In this document: positions 42,678-51,968 of the stretch, in pieces
Position numbering within the stretch: position 1 is the first letter of the stretch
Layout: each line of letters begins with the position of its first letter
From: JAWVFN01 sp963696625
GTDB lineage: Bacteria; Actinomycetota; Thermoleophilia; Solirubrobacterales; 70-9
NCBI GenBank assembly: GCA_963696625.1
Contig: CAVOKZ010000007.1
Coordinates: 102,705 to 166,704 of the forward strand
Reading direction: 5' to 3'
Length of the DNA: 64,000 bases
Notes under the pieces: generated by a model
Told to the model about the DNA's origin: nothing
The model's database searches: none
The model's input: the letters and a program-made list of their open reading frames with translations, nothing else
Made by a program: the position numbers and the translations under genes

Positions 42678-43373
42678 ATGAATCCCTCGCAGAGGAAAGC
42701 CATTCGCCTGATCGTGCTCGGCATCGCCCTGGCGGCGCTGGCGACGCCCGCCGCCGCGTCGGCGACCGTCGCCAGCCCCGTGCGCGCGGTCTTCCTCAAG
42801 GAGTTCTCGAAGACCAACTACACGATGGAGCAGGGCCAGATCCTCGTCTTCGAGAACGACGACCCGTTCCTGCCCCACGGGCTGCTCGGCGTCGCCGGGC
42901 TGCAGTCGCCGACGATCGCGCCCAACCAGACCCGCCTCGTCCGCAATGCGCCGTTTCTCGGCCCCGGCACCTACTCGTTCCACGATCCCGCCCACCCCGA
43001 GATGGGCTCGAGCCTGACCGTGACCAGCGCCGGCACGCCGCTGCCGGCCGACCGCGTTCAGCCGAAGGCCGGAATCAAGGTCCTGACCCCGGCCAAGCGA
43101 GCGGCGAAGAGCGGGCGGATCAAGGTCCGCGTCACGCCGAGCGAGCCGGTCGACGCCTCGATCAAGGCCGTCGGCCCGAACGGGGCGCTCGGGGTCGGCA
43201 ACCGAACCTACGCAGACGCTGCCTCGGGCGGCCTGATCGTCACTCTCGACCCGGCCCTGAGAAAGCAGGCCGGCCGCGGCGTGGAGCTAAAGATCAAGCT
43301 CACCGACGTCGCCGGCAACCGCACCAAGCGCAGCGCGGCGCTCAAGGGCGGCGGCAGGAAGAAAGGCCGATAG
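42678..43373 (+). CDS. Cupredoxin-like exported protein lacking the copper cysteine
   Basis: 231 residues with a signal peptide (LIVLGIALAALATPAAASA). The domain resembles the preceding protein: His67 (FLPHGLLG) and SFHDPAHPEMG. Where the neighbour has Cys100, this one has Asp103; His106 and Met109 remain. A type-1 blue centre is thus unlikely; other copper binding is possible. The C-terminal beta-domain (GIKVLTPAKRAAKSGRIKVR) is shared with the neighbour, and it ends GGGRKKGR. The start is ATG at 42678. Confidence 0.8.
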   Translation: MNPSQRKAIRLIVLGIALAALATPAAASATVASPVRAVFLKEFSKTNYTMEQGQILVFENDDPFLPHGLLGVAGLQSPTIAPNQTRLVRNAPFLGPGTYSFHDPAHPEMGSSLTVTSAGTPLPADRVQPKAGIKVLTPAKRAAKSGRIKVRVTPSEPVDASIKAVGPNGALGVGNRTYADAASGGLIVTLDPALRKQAGRGVELKIKLTDVAGNRTKRSAALKGGGRKKGR

Positions 43374-43433
43374 GGGCCATTCAGGGAGAGCCCGGGACCG
43401 CCGCCCCCGGACGCGAAGCGGAGGAGGCGGCGG
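43371..43433 (-). repeat. Intergenic repeat family B, copy 1
   Basis: Read on the minus strand it is CCTCCTCCGCTTCGCGTCCG, a GC-rich middle and GGGCTCTCCCTGAATGGCCC, closely matching 59437-59500. It lies between convergent genes and encodes the last ~17 residues of the minus-strand oxidoreductase. Confidence 0.65.
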
Positions 43434-45090
43434 TTGGTGACGCCGGCCGTGCCTGCTCGGGCAGGTGGCCCTCCGGCTCCCCTCGCCGGCGTGGGATCTC
43501 GGCCATCGCGCTCTCGGCAAGCGCCGTGATCGTGAGGCTGGGGTTGACGCCGGGGTTGGCGGGCACCGCCGAGCCATCGCAGATCAGCAGGTTCTCGTAG
43601 CCGTAGGCGCGGTTGGCGCCGTCTACGACGCCGTGCTCGGGGCCGTCGCCGATCACCGCCCCGCCGAGGATGTGGGCGGTGGTAGGGATGTTGAAGATCG
43701 CCTCGAAGTTGTTGGAGGTTGCAAAGCCGCCCGTCTTCGAGGCCCACCAGTTCGCCGCCTTCTCGGCGACCGGGATGAAGGTCGGGTTGGGGCGCTCGGG
43801 GTCCTGCTCGGTCGTCAGCTTCACCCGGCGGCCCAGCAGTCGGCGCTTCGGCTTCAGCCGCATTGCGGTGTCGAGCGTCTGCATCACCAGCAGGATCACC
43901 GTGCGCCGCGACCACTTGCGCGGCCAGAACGTCTTGAGGAAGTTCACCGGGTGGCGGAGCACCTGGCCGATCCACATCAGCGGGCGGGTCAGCCGCGTTC
44001 CGTCGCCGGTCGTCAGCGTGTAGAGCGCGCCCATCGAGTCGGCGTGCTCGCCATAGGTGACGACCTCGATGTGCGTGTTGGGGTCGGGGTAGATGCTCGA
44101 TGTGATCGCGATCGACTTGGCGAAGTCGCGGCTGTCGTCGGGGGAGGTGACCGCCTGGATCGACTCGGTGTTGGTGCGGACGACGTAGCCGAGACGGTCG
44201 GAGAGCCGTGACAGGGCGCCGCGCCGCTTGCACTCGGCCAGGAGCTGGTTGGTTCCGAGGGCGCCGGCGGCGACGACGACGCCGCGCGCGGTAAGCCTGT
44301 CGCGCTTCTTGCGCAGCCAGGAGCCCGAGCGGACGCTGGTCAGCTCGTAGCCGCCGGAGCCGTCCTCGCCGTCAAGGGGCTTGATCTCGGTCACCTGGCG
44401 CTCGGGCCGGATCTCGACGCCGAGCTTCTCGGCGAACCAGAGGTAGTTCTTGACCAGGGTGTTCTTGGCGCCGTGGCGGCAGCCGACCATGCAGCTGCCG
44501 CATCGCTGGCAGGCGAAGCGCTCGGGCCCCTCGCCGCCGAAGTAGGGATCGCCGCCGCTCTGACCCGGGCCCACCGATCCCGGCTCGCCGAGGTAGACGC
44601 CGACGCGGGTCGGCTTGAAGGTGTCGGCGACGCCGAGCTCCTCGCCGAGCCCGCGCAGCAGCTCGTCGGCGGGGCCGACCTGGTCGTAGGTCGTCACCCC
44701 GAGCATCCGCTCGGCGGTGTCGTAGTGGACCGAGAGCCGGCGCTCGCGGTTGCCGATCGAGCCCCACTGCTCGTCCTCGAAGAACGCCGGCCGGGCGCGG
44801 TAGAGCGTGTTGCCGAACCCCAGACTGCCGCCGCCGACGCCCGACCCCGAGGCGATGAAGACGTCCTTGAACACGGTGAGGCGGAGGATCCCGCGCATGC
44901 CGAGCTTCGGCGCGAAGAAGTAGCGCCGCGCCTGGCGGGTGGTCTCGGCGAAGTCGTCGTCCTCGAAGCGGCTGCCGGACTCGAGGACGCAGACCGAGTA
45001 GCCCTTCTCGGCGAGCCGCAAGGCCGAGACGCTGCCCCCGAAGCCGCTGCCGATAACGATCCAGTCGAAGTCGTATACCCGGTCGTCCAT
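43381..45090 (-). CDS. GMC-family oxidoreductase, cholesterol-oxidase-like
   Basis: A 569-residue FAD enzyme. The dinucleotide-binding motif is GSGFGGSVSALRLAEKGYSV (14-33), followed by ASGSGVGGGSLGFGNTLYRA and the C-terminal NPSLTITALAESAMAEIP, where GMC enzymes place the active-site histidine/asparagine region. An inserted CQRCGSCMVGCRHGAKNTL segment is shared with ChoD-like sterol oxidases. The last ~25 residues are encoded by repeat family B and look unnatural. A TetR gene with operators is divergent from it. Oxidation of a sterol or other bulky alcohol is likely. Confidence 0.9.
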   Translation of the reverse strand: MDDRVYDFDWIVIGSGFGGSVSALRLAEKGYSVCVLESGSRFEDDDFAETTRQARRYFFAPKLGMRGILRLTVFKDVFIASGSGVGGGSLGFGNTLYRARPAFFEDEQWGSIGNRERRLSVHYDTAERMLGVTTYDQVGPADELLRGLGEELGVADTFKPTRVGVYLGEPGSVGPGQSGGDPYFGGEGPERFACQRCGSCMVGCRHGAKNTLVKNYLWFAEKLGVEIRPERQVTEIKPLDGEDGSGGYELTSVRSGSWLRKKRDRLTARGVVVAAGALGTNQLLAECKRRGALSRLSDRLGYVVRTNTESIQAVTSPDDSRDFAKSIAITSSIYPDPNTHIEVVTYGEHADSMGALYTLTTGDGTRLTRPLMWIGQVLRHPVNFLKTFWPRKWSRRTVILLVMQTLDTAMRLKPKRRLLGRRVKLTTEQDPERPNPTFIPVAEKAANWWASKTGGFATSNNFEAIFNIPTTAHILGGAVIGDGPEHGVVDGANRAYGYENLLICDGSAVPANPGVNPSLTITALAESAMAEIPRRRGEPEGHLPEQARPASPTAASSASRPGAAVPGSP

Positions 45091-45216
45091 TGTCAGAGCC
45101 TAGTCCTCCTCCTGAATAACGAGTCCGGCCCCGAGCCTCCAACGCGGCAACGGGGTGAGTACACGAGCTCGGGGCCGGCTCTTCGGGCCTTGGGATTCGC
45201 GGTCACCCTACCAGTC

Positions 45217-45255
45217 CTGACACAGTGTCTGACACTCTGTCAGACAGTCTGTCAG
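45217..45255. promoter_or_regulatory. Operator array for the divergent TetR regulator
   Basis: A perfect CTGACA-CTC-TGTCAG palindrome (45229-45243) is nested between an outer CTGACA (45217) and an outer TGTCAG (to 45255), so four half-sites are spaced 6-7 bases apart. It ends 19 bases before the tetR GTG and about 125 bases before the oxidoreductase start, placed to repress at least tetR. Confidence 0.7.
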
Positions 45256-45274
45256 CGGGGGTAGAATCCGCGCC

Positions 45275-45916
45275 GTGCCGAGCACCGCCCAGCCCAAGGC
45301 CAGCCGCCGCCGCCGCGATGAGGTGCGGGCGACGATTCTGCGCCGCGCCCTCGAGCTCGCCGAGGACCGCCCTTACGCCGACCTCACAGTCGAGGAGATC
45401 TCGCGCGCCGCCGGGATCTCGCGCAGCGCCTTCTACACCCACTTCCGCGACAAGGAGGACCTGCTGCTCGCCGCGGTCGAGGAGGTCGCCGACGACCTCT
45501 ACGAGATGGCCGAGCGTTGGTGGCACGGCGAGGCCGGCGAGTCGCCCGCCCAGCTCGTGCGTAACGCGCTGACCGGGGTCGTAGCGGTCTGGAGCAGCCG
45601 GGTGAGCCTGCTGCGGGCGGTGATCGACGCCCACGGCGCCGAGGTCCGCGAGCGCTGGGTCGGGATCGTCCAGCGCTTCGTCGATGCCACCGCCGAGCAC
45701 CTCGCCGCCGAGCGCGAGCGCGGCCTGCTGGCCGAGCACCTCGACCCGGCCGGCGCTGCCGAGGTCCTGGTCTGGGGGGCCGAGCGCTGCTGCTACGTGT
45801 GCCTCGTTCGCGAGCGGCGCCAACCGGAGACGGTGGTCGAGCAGCTCACCTCGCTCTGGATGGCCGCGCTCTACCCCGGCGTCGTCCCCGCCTACGAGCT
45901 CCGTCCGCAGAACTAG
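45275..45916 (+). CDS. TetR-family transcriptional regulator
   Basis: 213 residues. The N-terminal HTH (VRATILRRALELAEDRPYAD, VEEISRAAGISRSAFYTHF, DKEDLLLAAVEEVADDLYE) is typical. The C-terminal ligand domain is all helical, with two adjacent cysteines (ERCCYVCL). The start is GTG at 45275. The array of TGACA/TGTCA half-sites just upstream and the divergent GMC oxidoreductase suggest it controls both, perhaps answering to a lipid or sterol. Confidence 0.93.
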   Translation: MPSTAQPKASRRRRDEVRATILRRALELAEDRPYADLTVEEISRAAGISRSAFYTHFRDKEDLLLAAVEEVADDLYEMAERWWHGEAGESPAQLVRNALTGVVAVWSSRVSLLRAVIDAHGAEVRERWVGIVQRFVDATAEHLAAERERGLLAEHLDPAGAAEVLVWGAERCCYVCLVRERRQPETVVEQLTSLWMAALYPGVVPAYELRPQN

Positions 45917-45992
45917 GCCGCAACAAGCGGCGCGGGGATGTGAACGGCGCGTTAGCATCTCGGGCTCGGTGTTCTCGGGCAAAGGGAAAGGC

Positions 45993-48065
45993 ATGGGACG
46001 CAGGGCGCGCTGGCTGGCGCCGCTGCTCGCTTGCGGCGCGCTGCTCGCGATCGCCGGGCCCGCCCCGGCGCACGTCGAGCGCGCCTCCTACTGGCCCGAT
46101 CCCGGCGCCGAGGACGTAGGGGCCGGTCGGACGGCCGGCGGCATCGTGCCGGAGTACCGCGACCTGTTTACGGCCCTCGACAAGTCGGCCGTCGGCGACA
46201 CCCGGATCGTCTGCCAGGGCACCGTGCCGAAGTCGCCGAAGAAGAAGATCAAGAAGCTGAAGAAGAAGATCCAGAAGTTGAAGAAGAAGAAGGAGAAGAA
46301 GGTCACCGGCAAGGCGCTGAAGCGCAAGGTCAAGAAGCTCAACAAGCGCTACAACAAGAAGGTCAACGCCAACCCCTCGATCCAGGCGCTCAACGCCTCG
46401 ATCAAGGCGGCCAAGGCCGGCGGATTCAAGCTGCGCGCCTCGCAGCCCGCCCTGCCGTTCACCAAGCACGACGGCAAGCAGTTCCGCAAGCTCAACAGGA
46501 AGCTGCTCGCCAACTGCGGCTACCACGAGATCCAGCCCGCCGTCACCGACTCGCACAACAACGACCGCGTCGTGGTCATGCCCGGCGTCTACACCGAGCC
46601 GACCTCGCGAGCCGCGCCGGCGCAGGACCCGAGGTGCGCCGACCTGGTCGAGACCAACGACCACGGCACGACCGGGGCCCTCTCCTACAAGTATCAGGCG
46701 GCCTGCCCGAACGACCAGAACCTGATCGCCGTGATCGGGCGCACGCCGGGCGACACGCCGCCGCCGCAGCCGCCCGCCCTCGACCGCCACGGGATCCCCG
46801 ACACCGGCCCCTGCATCCGCTGCAACGTGCAGATCGAGGGCTCGGGAATCAGGCCCGAGGACGTCACGATCGACGGCGGCGACCCCGCGCTCGGCGACCA
46901 CAGCCCGTCCGGCGACGACCCGCCCGACTACGCCAAGGACGTCGGCATCCGTCTCGACCGCGCCGACGGCAGCGTGATCCGCAACCTCAAGACCCGCCAC
47001 TTCAACGAGCACGGCATCTACGCGACCGAGACCGACGGCAATCACATCGACCGCGTGAAGATGTCCTACAACTCGGAGTACGGCTACCTCAGCTTCGTCG
47101 CCGACCACACCCTGGTCGAGAACTGCGACGCCTGGGGCTCGGGGGACGCCGCCGTCTACCCCGGCGCGACCGCCGACGTCGGCGACGCGGTGCCCGCCGA
47201 GCAGCGCCGCTACGGCACCGAGATGCGCAACTGCGACGCCCACCACAGCGCCGCCGGCTTCTCCGGGACCGACAGCAACGCGGTCTGGATCCATCACGTC
47301 AACTTCTACGACAACACGCTCGGCTACACGACCGACGTGTTCACGGCCCCCGGCCACCCCGGGTTTCCCCAGGACTCGAACCTGGTCGAGAACAACAACT
47401 TCTACGACAACAACTTCAACCTCTACCTGCCGCCCTGCGGGCCCGGGGAGTCGCCGGGGCCGCCGGAGCCCGGGCAGAACATGGACAACCCGGGTGGAAA
47501 CTGCTCCGACGTCGTACCGACCGTGCCCGAGCCGGTCGGCACGGGTCTCTGGATCGCCGGCGGCAACCACAACATCGTCCGCAACAACCGCTTCTGGAAC
47601 AACTGGCGCCGCGGCACGATGACCTTCGCCGTTCCGGACGCGCTTGTCTGCGGACCTGCGGGGGCTGTCGCGGAGAGCCTGCTGGCGGGATGCAGCATCG
47701 CCGGACTTTCGACGTCGTATCGAAACGAGTTCTACGGCAACAAGATGGGCGTCGCGCTCGACGGCGGCCGGCATCCCAACGGCACGGATTTTTGGTGGGA
47801 CAGCTTTATCGGCAACACCGGCAACTGCTGGCACGACAACACCGGGGTCAACGGGGACAGGGCCAGCCTGACCACGATGCCCGCGCTCGGACCGGTGCCC
47901 GGCGCCTCGATCCCGACGTTCTTGCCGGAAGCCTGCGACTCGACCAGCATCGGCCTGGTGGTCGGCAACCCACTGGCAGAGCCCGAGCTGCTCGGGTGCT
48001 TGGCTGCTTTTGACCAGGACCTGCCGATCCCCTGCGACTGGTTCACAACGCCAGCCAGGCCGTAG
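45993..48065 (+). CDS. Exported parallel beta-helix protein with lysine-rich coiled coil
   Basis: 690 residues with a signal peptide (WLAPLLACGALLAIAGPAPA). At about 75-125 lies an unusual lysine-dominated segment (KSPKKKIKKLKKKIQKLKKK and beyond) that can form a coiled coil. From about 270 on there are right-handed beta-helix repeats (GSVIRNLKTRHFNEHGIYAT, NHIDRVKMSYNSEYGYLSFV, HTLVENCDAW, NLVENNNFYDNNFNLYLPP). Such folds bind or cut polysaccharides. The start is ATG at 45993 after AAAGGGAAAGG. A lipoprotein gene follows immediately. Confidence 0.85.
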   Translation: MGRRARWLAPLLACGALLAIAGPAPAHVERASYWPDPGAEDVGAGRTAGGIVPEYRDLFTALDKSAVGDTRIVCQGTVPKSPKKKIKKLKKKIQKLKKKKEKKVTGKALKRKVKKLNKRYNKKVNANPSIQALNASIKAAKAGGFKLRASQPALPFTKHDGKQFRKLNRKLLANCGYHEIQPAVTDSHNNDRVVVMPGVYTEPTSRAAPAQDPRCADLVETNDHGTTGALSYKYQAACPNDQNLIAVIGRTPGDTPPPQPPALDRHGIPDTGPCIRCNVQIEGSGIRPEDVTIDGGDPALGDHSPSGDDPPDYAKDVGIRLDRADGSVIRNLKTRHFNEHGIYATETDGNHIDRVKMSYNSEYGYLSFVADHTLVENCDAWGSGDAAVYPGATADVGDAVPAEQRRYGTEMRNCDAHHSAAGFSGTDSNAVWIHHVNFYDNTLGYTTDVFTAPGHPGFPQDSNLVENNNFYDNNFNLYLPPCGPGESPGPPEPGQNMDNPGGNCSDVVPTVPEPVGTGLWIAGGNHNIVRNNRFWNNWRRGTMTFAVPDALVCGPAGAVAESLLAGCSIAGLSTSYRNEFYGNKMGVALDGGRHPNGTDFWWDSFIGNTGNCWHDNTGVNGDRASLTTMPALGPVPGASIPTFLPEACDSTSIGLVVGNPLAEPELLGCLAAFDQDLPIPCDWFTTPARP

Positions 48066-48072
48066 GTTCCGC

Positions 48073-48456
48073 GTGAACCGCGGTCGCCCGGCGCTCGCCC
48101 TGCTTCTCGTTGCGTCGATTGGCGCCGCCGGTTGCGGCGGCGGCTCGAGCAATGCGCCGACGGTCCCCGTGCAGGGCCTCGACGTCGGCGAGCCGATCAG
48201 CCTCGCCGACTGCCACGACTGGGAGCAGGCGAGCACCGAGCAGCGGCTCGGCACGATCCGCGAGCTGAAGAGCTTCGCCGGCGGTGAGGTCGTCGGGTCC
48301 GGCGCCGACGACCCCCACGGCCCCGGCTCGGTCCTCGACGACTCCAAGGCCTACGACCTGCTCGACAATTACTGCGAGAACAGCTTTGCCCGCGGGTTCA
48401 AGCTCTACAAGCTCTACCAGCGGGCCGCGACCTTCTCAGGAGCGCCTGCAGGGTGA
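48073..48456 (+). CDS. Small lipoprotein
   Basis: 127 residues from GTG at 48073. The lipobox IGAAGC (Cys21) follows a basic, hydrophobic leader (RPALALLLVASIGAAGC). The mature part is acidic with one further Cys pair (ADCHDW, NYCENSF) that could form a disulfide. No domain is recognised. It starts 8 bases after the beta-helix gene and is probably in the same unit. Confidence 0.75.
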   Translation: MNRGRPALALLLVASIGAAGCGGGSSNAPTVPVQGLDVGEPISLADCHDWEQASTEQRLGTIRELKSFAGGEVVGSGADDPHGPGSVLDDSKAYDLLDNYCENSFARGFKLYKLYQRAATFSGAPAG

Positions 48457-48718
48457 GCTTCCCGGGGCGCCCGTGCGGCGCCTCGAACCGCCCCGTCGGA
48501 TAGGTTGCGGGGCAGGAGAGCGCCACGCTTAACGTGAACTCAATCGGAATGGGGAGAGGTGCCCGAATCGACGCCTGAGCAGGCGACGATTGTGTGTTGG
48601 TTGTCCTTTGACAGGCGTCAGAGCCGAATGGGAGAATTCACGCTCTGCGAAACGCAAATCGGATTCGCGCGGTTCGGAGGAGTCAAGGAGAGAACGTACT
48701 GGGGTAGCTGAGCCGACT
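48457..48718 (+). promoter_or_regulatory. Spacer before the Mce cluster, possible promoter
   Basis: 262 bases without a clear gene. A TTGACA (48608-48613) stands 18 bases before GAGAAT (48632-48637), a weak but possible promoter for the Mce genes. AAGGAG occurs at about 48685, too far from the GTG at 48719 to serve it. An upstream in-frame extension of the first Mce gene cannot be excluded. Confidence 0.3.
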
Positions 48719-50181
48719 GTGTCCACTTCAACCTCCGTAGGCCGCATTGCCGCGATCCTCGCGCTGATCGGGGCGCTGGTCATCGTCGTGCTGCTTCTCT
48801 TCGGCGGCGGCGACAGCTACAAGGTCACGGCCGACTTCGAGAACGCGAGCCAGCTCGTCAACGGCAACACCGTCGCCGTCGCCGGCGTCTCGGTCGGCAA
48901 GGTCGATGAGATCAAGCTCGCCGACGATGGCCATGCCGAGGTCGTGATGTCGATCAACGACGCCGACTACGAGCCGTTGCAAGAGGGCACCGTCGCGACC
49001 GTCCGCTCGCAGTCGTTGTCAGGGGTCGCCAACCGCTACGTGGAGCTGACGATGCCTCCGGCCGACAAGGCGGGCGGCGACATCGAATCGGGCGGCGCGA
49101 TCGACCTGACTCACACGGTCTCCGAGGTCGACCTCGACGCTGTGCTCAACACGCTCGACGAGAAGACGATCGGTGAGTGCACCGACACTGGCGGGGAGCG
49201 CAAGTGTCGCGGCCTGCGGGGCGTCATCAACGGTTTCGCCCGCTCCTACACGGGCGTCGGCCAGCAGGCCAACGAGGGCTTCTACTACTTGAACCCGTTG
49301 CTCTCGACGTCGCGGCGGGTGTTCGCCGAGCTCAACTCGGACCAGCCCGCGCTCGAGTCGCTGATCGTCAACGGCGCCTCGCTGACCAGCGCGCTCGCGG
49401 CTCGCTCCAGCGACATCGACCACCTGGTCGACGGCGGCTCGAAGGCGCTCGGCGCGATCGGCCGCCAGAACCAGCGGCTCGCGACCGCGATCGGCGAGCT
49501 TCCCCGACTTCATGCGCCAGTTCAATACGACCTCGTTCAACCTCCGGGACGCGCTCGACGACGTCGATCCGCTGATCAAGGCCTCGCGGCCGGTGGTCAA
49601 GGAGCTGAAGCCGTTCGCCGAGAACCTCCGCGGCTTCGCCCACGCCGGCGTGCCCGCGGTCAGGGACCTCGACAGGATCGTCGCCAAGCCGGGAGCCGGC
49701 AATGACCTCACCGAGCTGCACCAGCCTGCTGACGCCGCTCGGCCAGATCGCCTCCGGGCCGGTTGACCGCAACGGCGCCACCCGCGAGGGCGCCCTGCCG
49801 GCGGCGAGCCATGCGCTCACTGACAGCCTTGACGCGCTCAGCTTCCTGCGGCCCTATGTCACCCTCGAGGGTGTCAGCGGCTGGTTCGACGACTTCGGTC
49901 ACTCCGGCGTCTACGACGCCAACGGCAGCATCGCCCGGATCGCGGCGCTCGGCAACCTCTTCACCGCTTCGATTCCAAACCCACTCGGGCTCGGCGGACT
50001 GCTGCCCGACATCAGCCTCGGCTCACTGATCGACCAGACCAATCTCAACAGCATCCCCGGCCTCGACGTCGGCTTCACCGCCCGCTGCCCGGGATCGAAT
50101 GAGCGCGGCCAGACCACCGACCAGCTGACCTACAACGGCACGATCGACTGCGATCCGACCGAGGTGCCCACGGGGCCATGA
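48719..50181 (+). CDS. MlaD/Mce-family protein 1, two frameshifts in this sequence
   Basis: A cell-envelope lipid-transport substrate-binding protein, about 485 residues if repaired. An N-terminal membrane helix (IAAILALIGALVIVVLLLFG) precedes the Mce domain (YKVTADFENASQLVNGNTVA, VAGVSVGKVDEIKL). The frame breaks first at 49502-49505, where CCCC in place of CCC moves reading to PDFMRQFNTTSFNLRDALDD. It breaks again at about 49716-49720 into TSLLTPLGQIASGPVDRNG and on to the stop. Either the gene is decaying or the sequence has two indels. Its end overlaps the next gene (ATGA). Confidence 0.85.
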
Positions 50182-51968
50182 AGCGGATCGGGCTGACACT
50201 GCTGGTGGTGATCGCGGCCGCGGCGGCCGTCGCCGTCGCCTCGGCGGCCGCCGGCGACGAGCGCAGCTACCAGGTCGAGCTCGATAACGCCTTCGGATTG
50301 GTCCAGGGCTCGGAAGTGAGGATCGCCGGGGTCAAAGCCGGCACAGTCACCGATCTCGATATCAACGCCGACAAGAAGGCGCTGATCAGCTTCAAGATCG
50401 ATACCAAGTTCGGCGAGCTCAAGGCCGACGCGACCTGCTCCTCGGAGCCGCAGTCGCTGATCGCCGAGTACTTCATCGACTGCCAGCCGGGGCAGAGCGA
50501 CCAGCCGCTCGAGGGGCCGGTTCCGGTCGAGCAGACCAGCGGCACCGTCCCCAACGACCTCGTCCAGAACATCTTCCGCGAGCCCTACAAGCGCGGCCTC
50601 CAGCTGCTGATCAACGAGTTCGGAACGGCGCTGAGCGGGAACTCCGAGAACCTCAACGCGGCGATCCTCCGCGGCGCGCCGGCGCTGCGCGAGCTGAAGC
50701 AGGTGCTCGACATCCTCGGTCACCAGAACACCGTGATCCGCGACCTCAACGTCAACTCCGACGCGATCATCTCCCAGCTCAACAGTCGGCGCGAGGACGT
50801 CGTGACCTTCATCAACGAGGCCAACGACGCCGCCGAAACCGCTGCAGAGCGCCGCGCCGACCTCGGCGAGACCTTCAAGCAGCTGCCCGGATTCCTAGCC
50901 GAGCTGCAGCCGACTATGCGCCAGCTCAGCCGCGCCGCCGACGAGAGCACGCCGCTGCTGGTCGAGCTCAACAAGGCGGCGCCCCGCCTCAACAAGTTCG
51001 CGGGCGCACTGCCCGCCTTCGACAACGCCGCCGCCGTCGCGCTCAGCGGGCTCGGCAAGGCCGCCGAGACGGGGACGAGGGCGCTGACCAAGGGCGGCGA
51101 CGAGATCAAGCAGCTCGGCCAGTCCACGGTCAACGCGCCCCGTGCCGCCGACCTGCTCTCGCAGTTCTTCGACTCGATCAACGATCCGAAGAACGTGGTT
51201 GAGGAGGATGGGCGCGCCCGCGACGACCTCAGCGCCCAGCCGGGCGAGGCCGACCGGCGGGTCGAGCTGCTCAACCAGAAGGTCGGCGGCGGCGTGACCC
51301 AGCCGGGCTACACCGGCCTCGAGGGCCTCCTCAACTTCGGCTACTACCAGGCCGGGGCCCTCAACCAGTTCGACCAGTACGGGCACATCCTCCACCTGCA
51401 GTTCGCCTCCGCCGCGGTAGGCCCCTGCGACCGCTACAACGCCAGCCCCACGTATCCGGCGGCCGGCGGCGGCTTCACCACCGACCCCCAGGCCGCGCAC
51501 CCCTGCGTGTCGGTGCTGGGCGACAACCAGCCGGGCATCGGCGTCACCAGCGGCCCGACCGCGAACCTGCCCCGCTACGACAACTCGGTCTGCCCCAACG
51601 GCTCGACCGACCTCGACCTCTGCGACCCGACGATCTCGACCCACGGCGGCACGACCCGCTCCTCGCGGGCCCAGGTCTCCGAGGCGAACCCGATCGCGAC
51701 GTTGCCGCAGAAGGCGCAGGACCTGATCACCCCGCAGGTACTCCAGGACCTCGCCAGCGGTGAGCCGGCGCCTCCCGACCTCGTCCAGGCGCTCGGCCCC
51801 AACGCCCAGCAGATCATCGACCAGCTGCTGCAGGCGCTCACCGGCGCAACCGCGAGCAGCGGGACGCCGACCACGCCGGCCCCCAGCACCCAGAGCAGCG
51901 GCTCTGCTCCGACGGAGAGCAACCCCTCCGCGTCCGCCAACCTCCTCGACTTCCTCTTCGGGCAATGA
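50178..51968 (+). CDS. MlaD/Mce-family protein 2
   Basis: 596 residues. A short N-terminal helix (IGLTLLVVIAAAAAVAVASA) leads to the Mce domain (YQVELDNAFGLVQGSEVRIA, GVKAGTVTDLDI). A long helical region follows with heptad-like content (LNSRREDVVTFINEANDAAE). The Pro/Ser/Thr-rich C-terminus (about 545-590) looks like a disordered tail. It overlaps both neighbours by 4 bases. In the actinobacterial Mce model six such proteins form a hexamer or tunnel that moves lipids to the membrane. Confidence 0.9.
   Translation: MKRIGLTLLVVIAAAAAVAVASAAAGDERSYQVELDNAFGLVQGSEVRIAGVKAGTVTDLDINADKKALISFKIDTKFGELKADATCSSEPQSLIAEYFIDCQPGQSDQPLEGPVPVEQTSGTVPNDLVQNIFREPYKRGLQLLINEFGTALSGNSENLNAAILRGAPALRELKQVLDILGHQNTVIRDLNVNSDAIISQLNSRREDVVTFINEANDAAETAAERRADLGETFKQLPGFLAELQPTMRQLSRAADESTPLLVELNKAAPRLNKFAGALPAFDNAAAVALSGLGKAAETGTRALTKGGDEIKQLGQSTVNAPRAADLLSQFFDSINDPKNVVEEDGRARDDLSAQPGEADRRVELLNQKVGGGVTQPGYTGLEGLLNFGYYQAGALNQFDQYGHILHLQFASAAVGPCDRYNASPTYPAAGGGFTTDPQAAHPCVSVLGDNQPGIGVTSGPTANLPRYDNSVCPNGSTDLDLCDPTISTHGGTTRSSRAQVSEANPIATLPQKAQDLITPQVLQDLASGEPAPPDLVQALGPNAQQIIDQLLQALTGATASSGTPTTPAPSTQSSGSAPTESNPSASANLLDFLFGQ

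Noticed and set aside
45846..48347. 833-codon open frame antisense to the beta-helix gene
   Set aside because: The plus-strand protein has a signal peptide and real repeats; the antisense product is repetitive Val/Arg/Gly without any domain.
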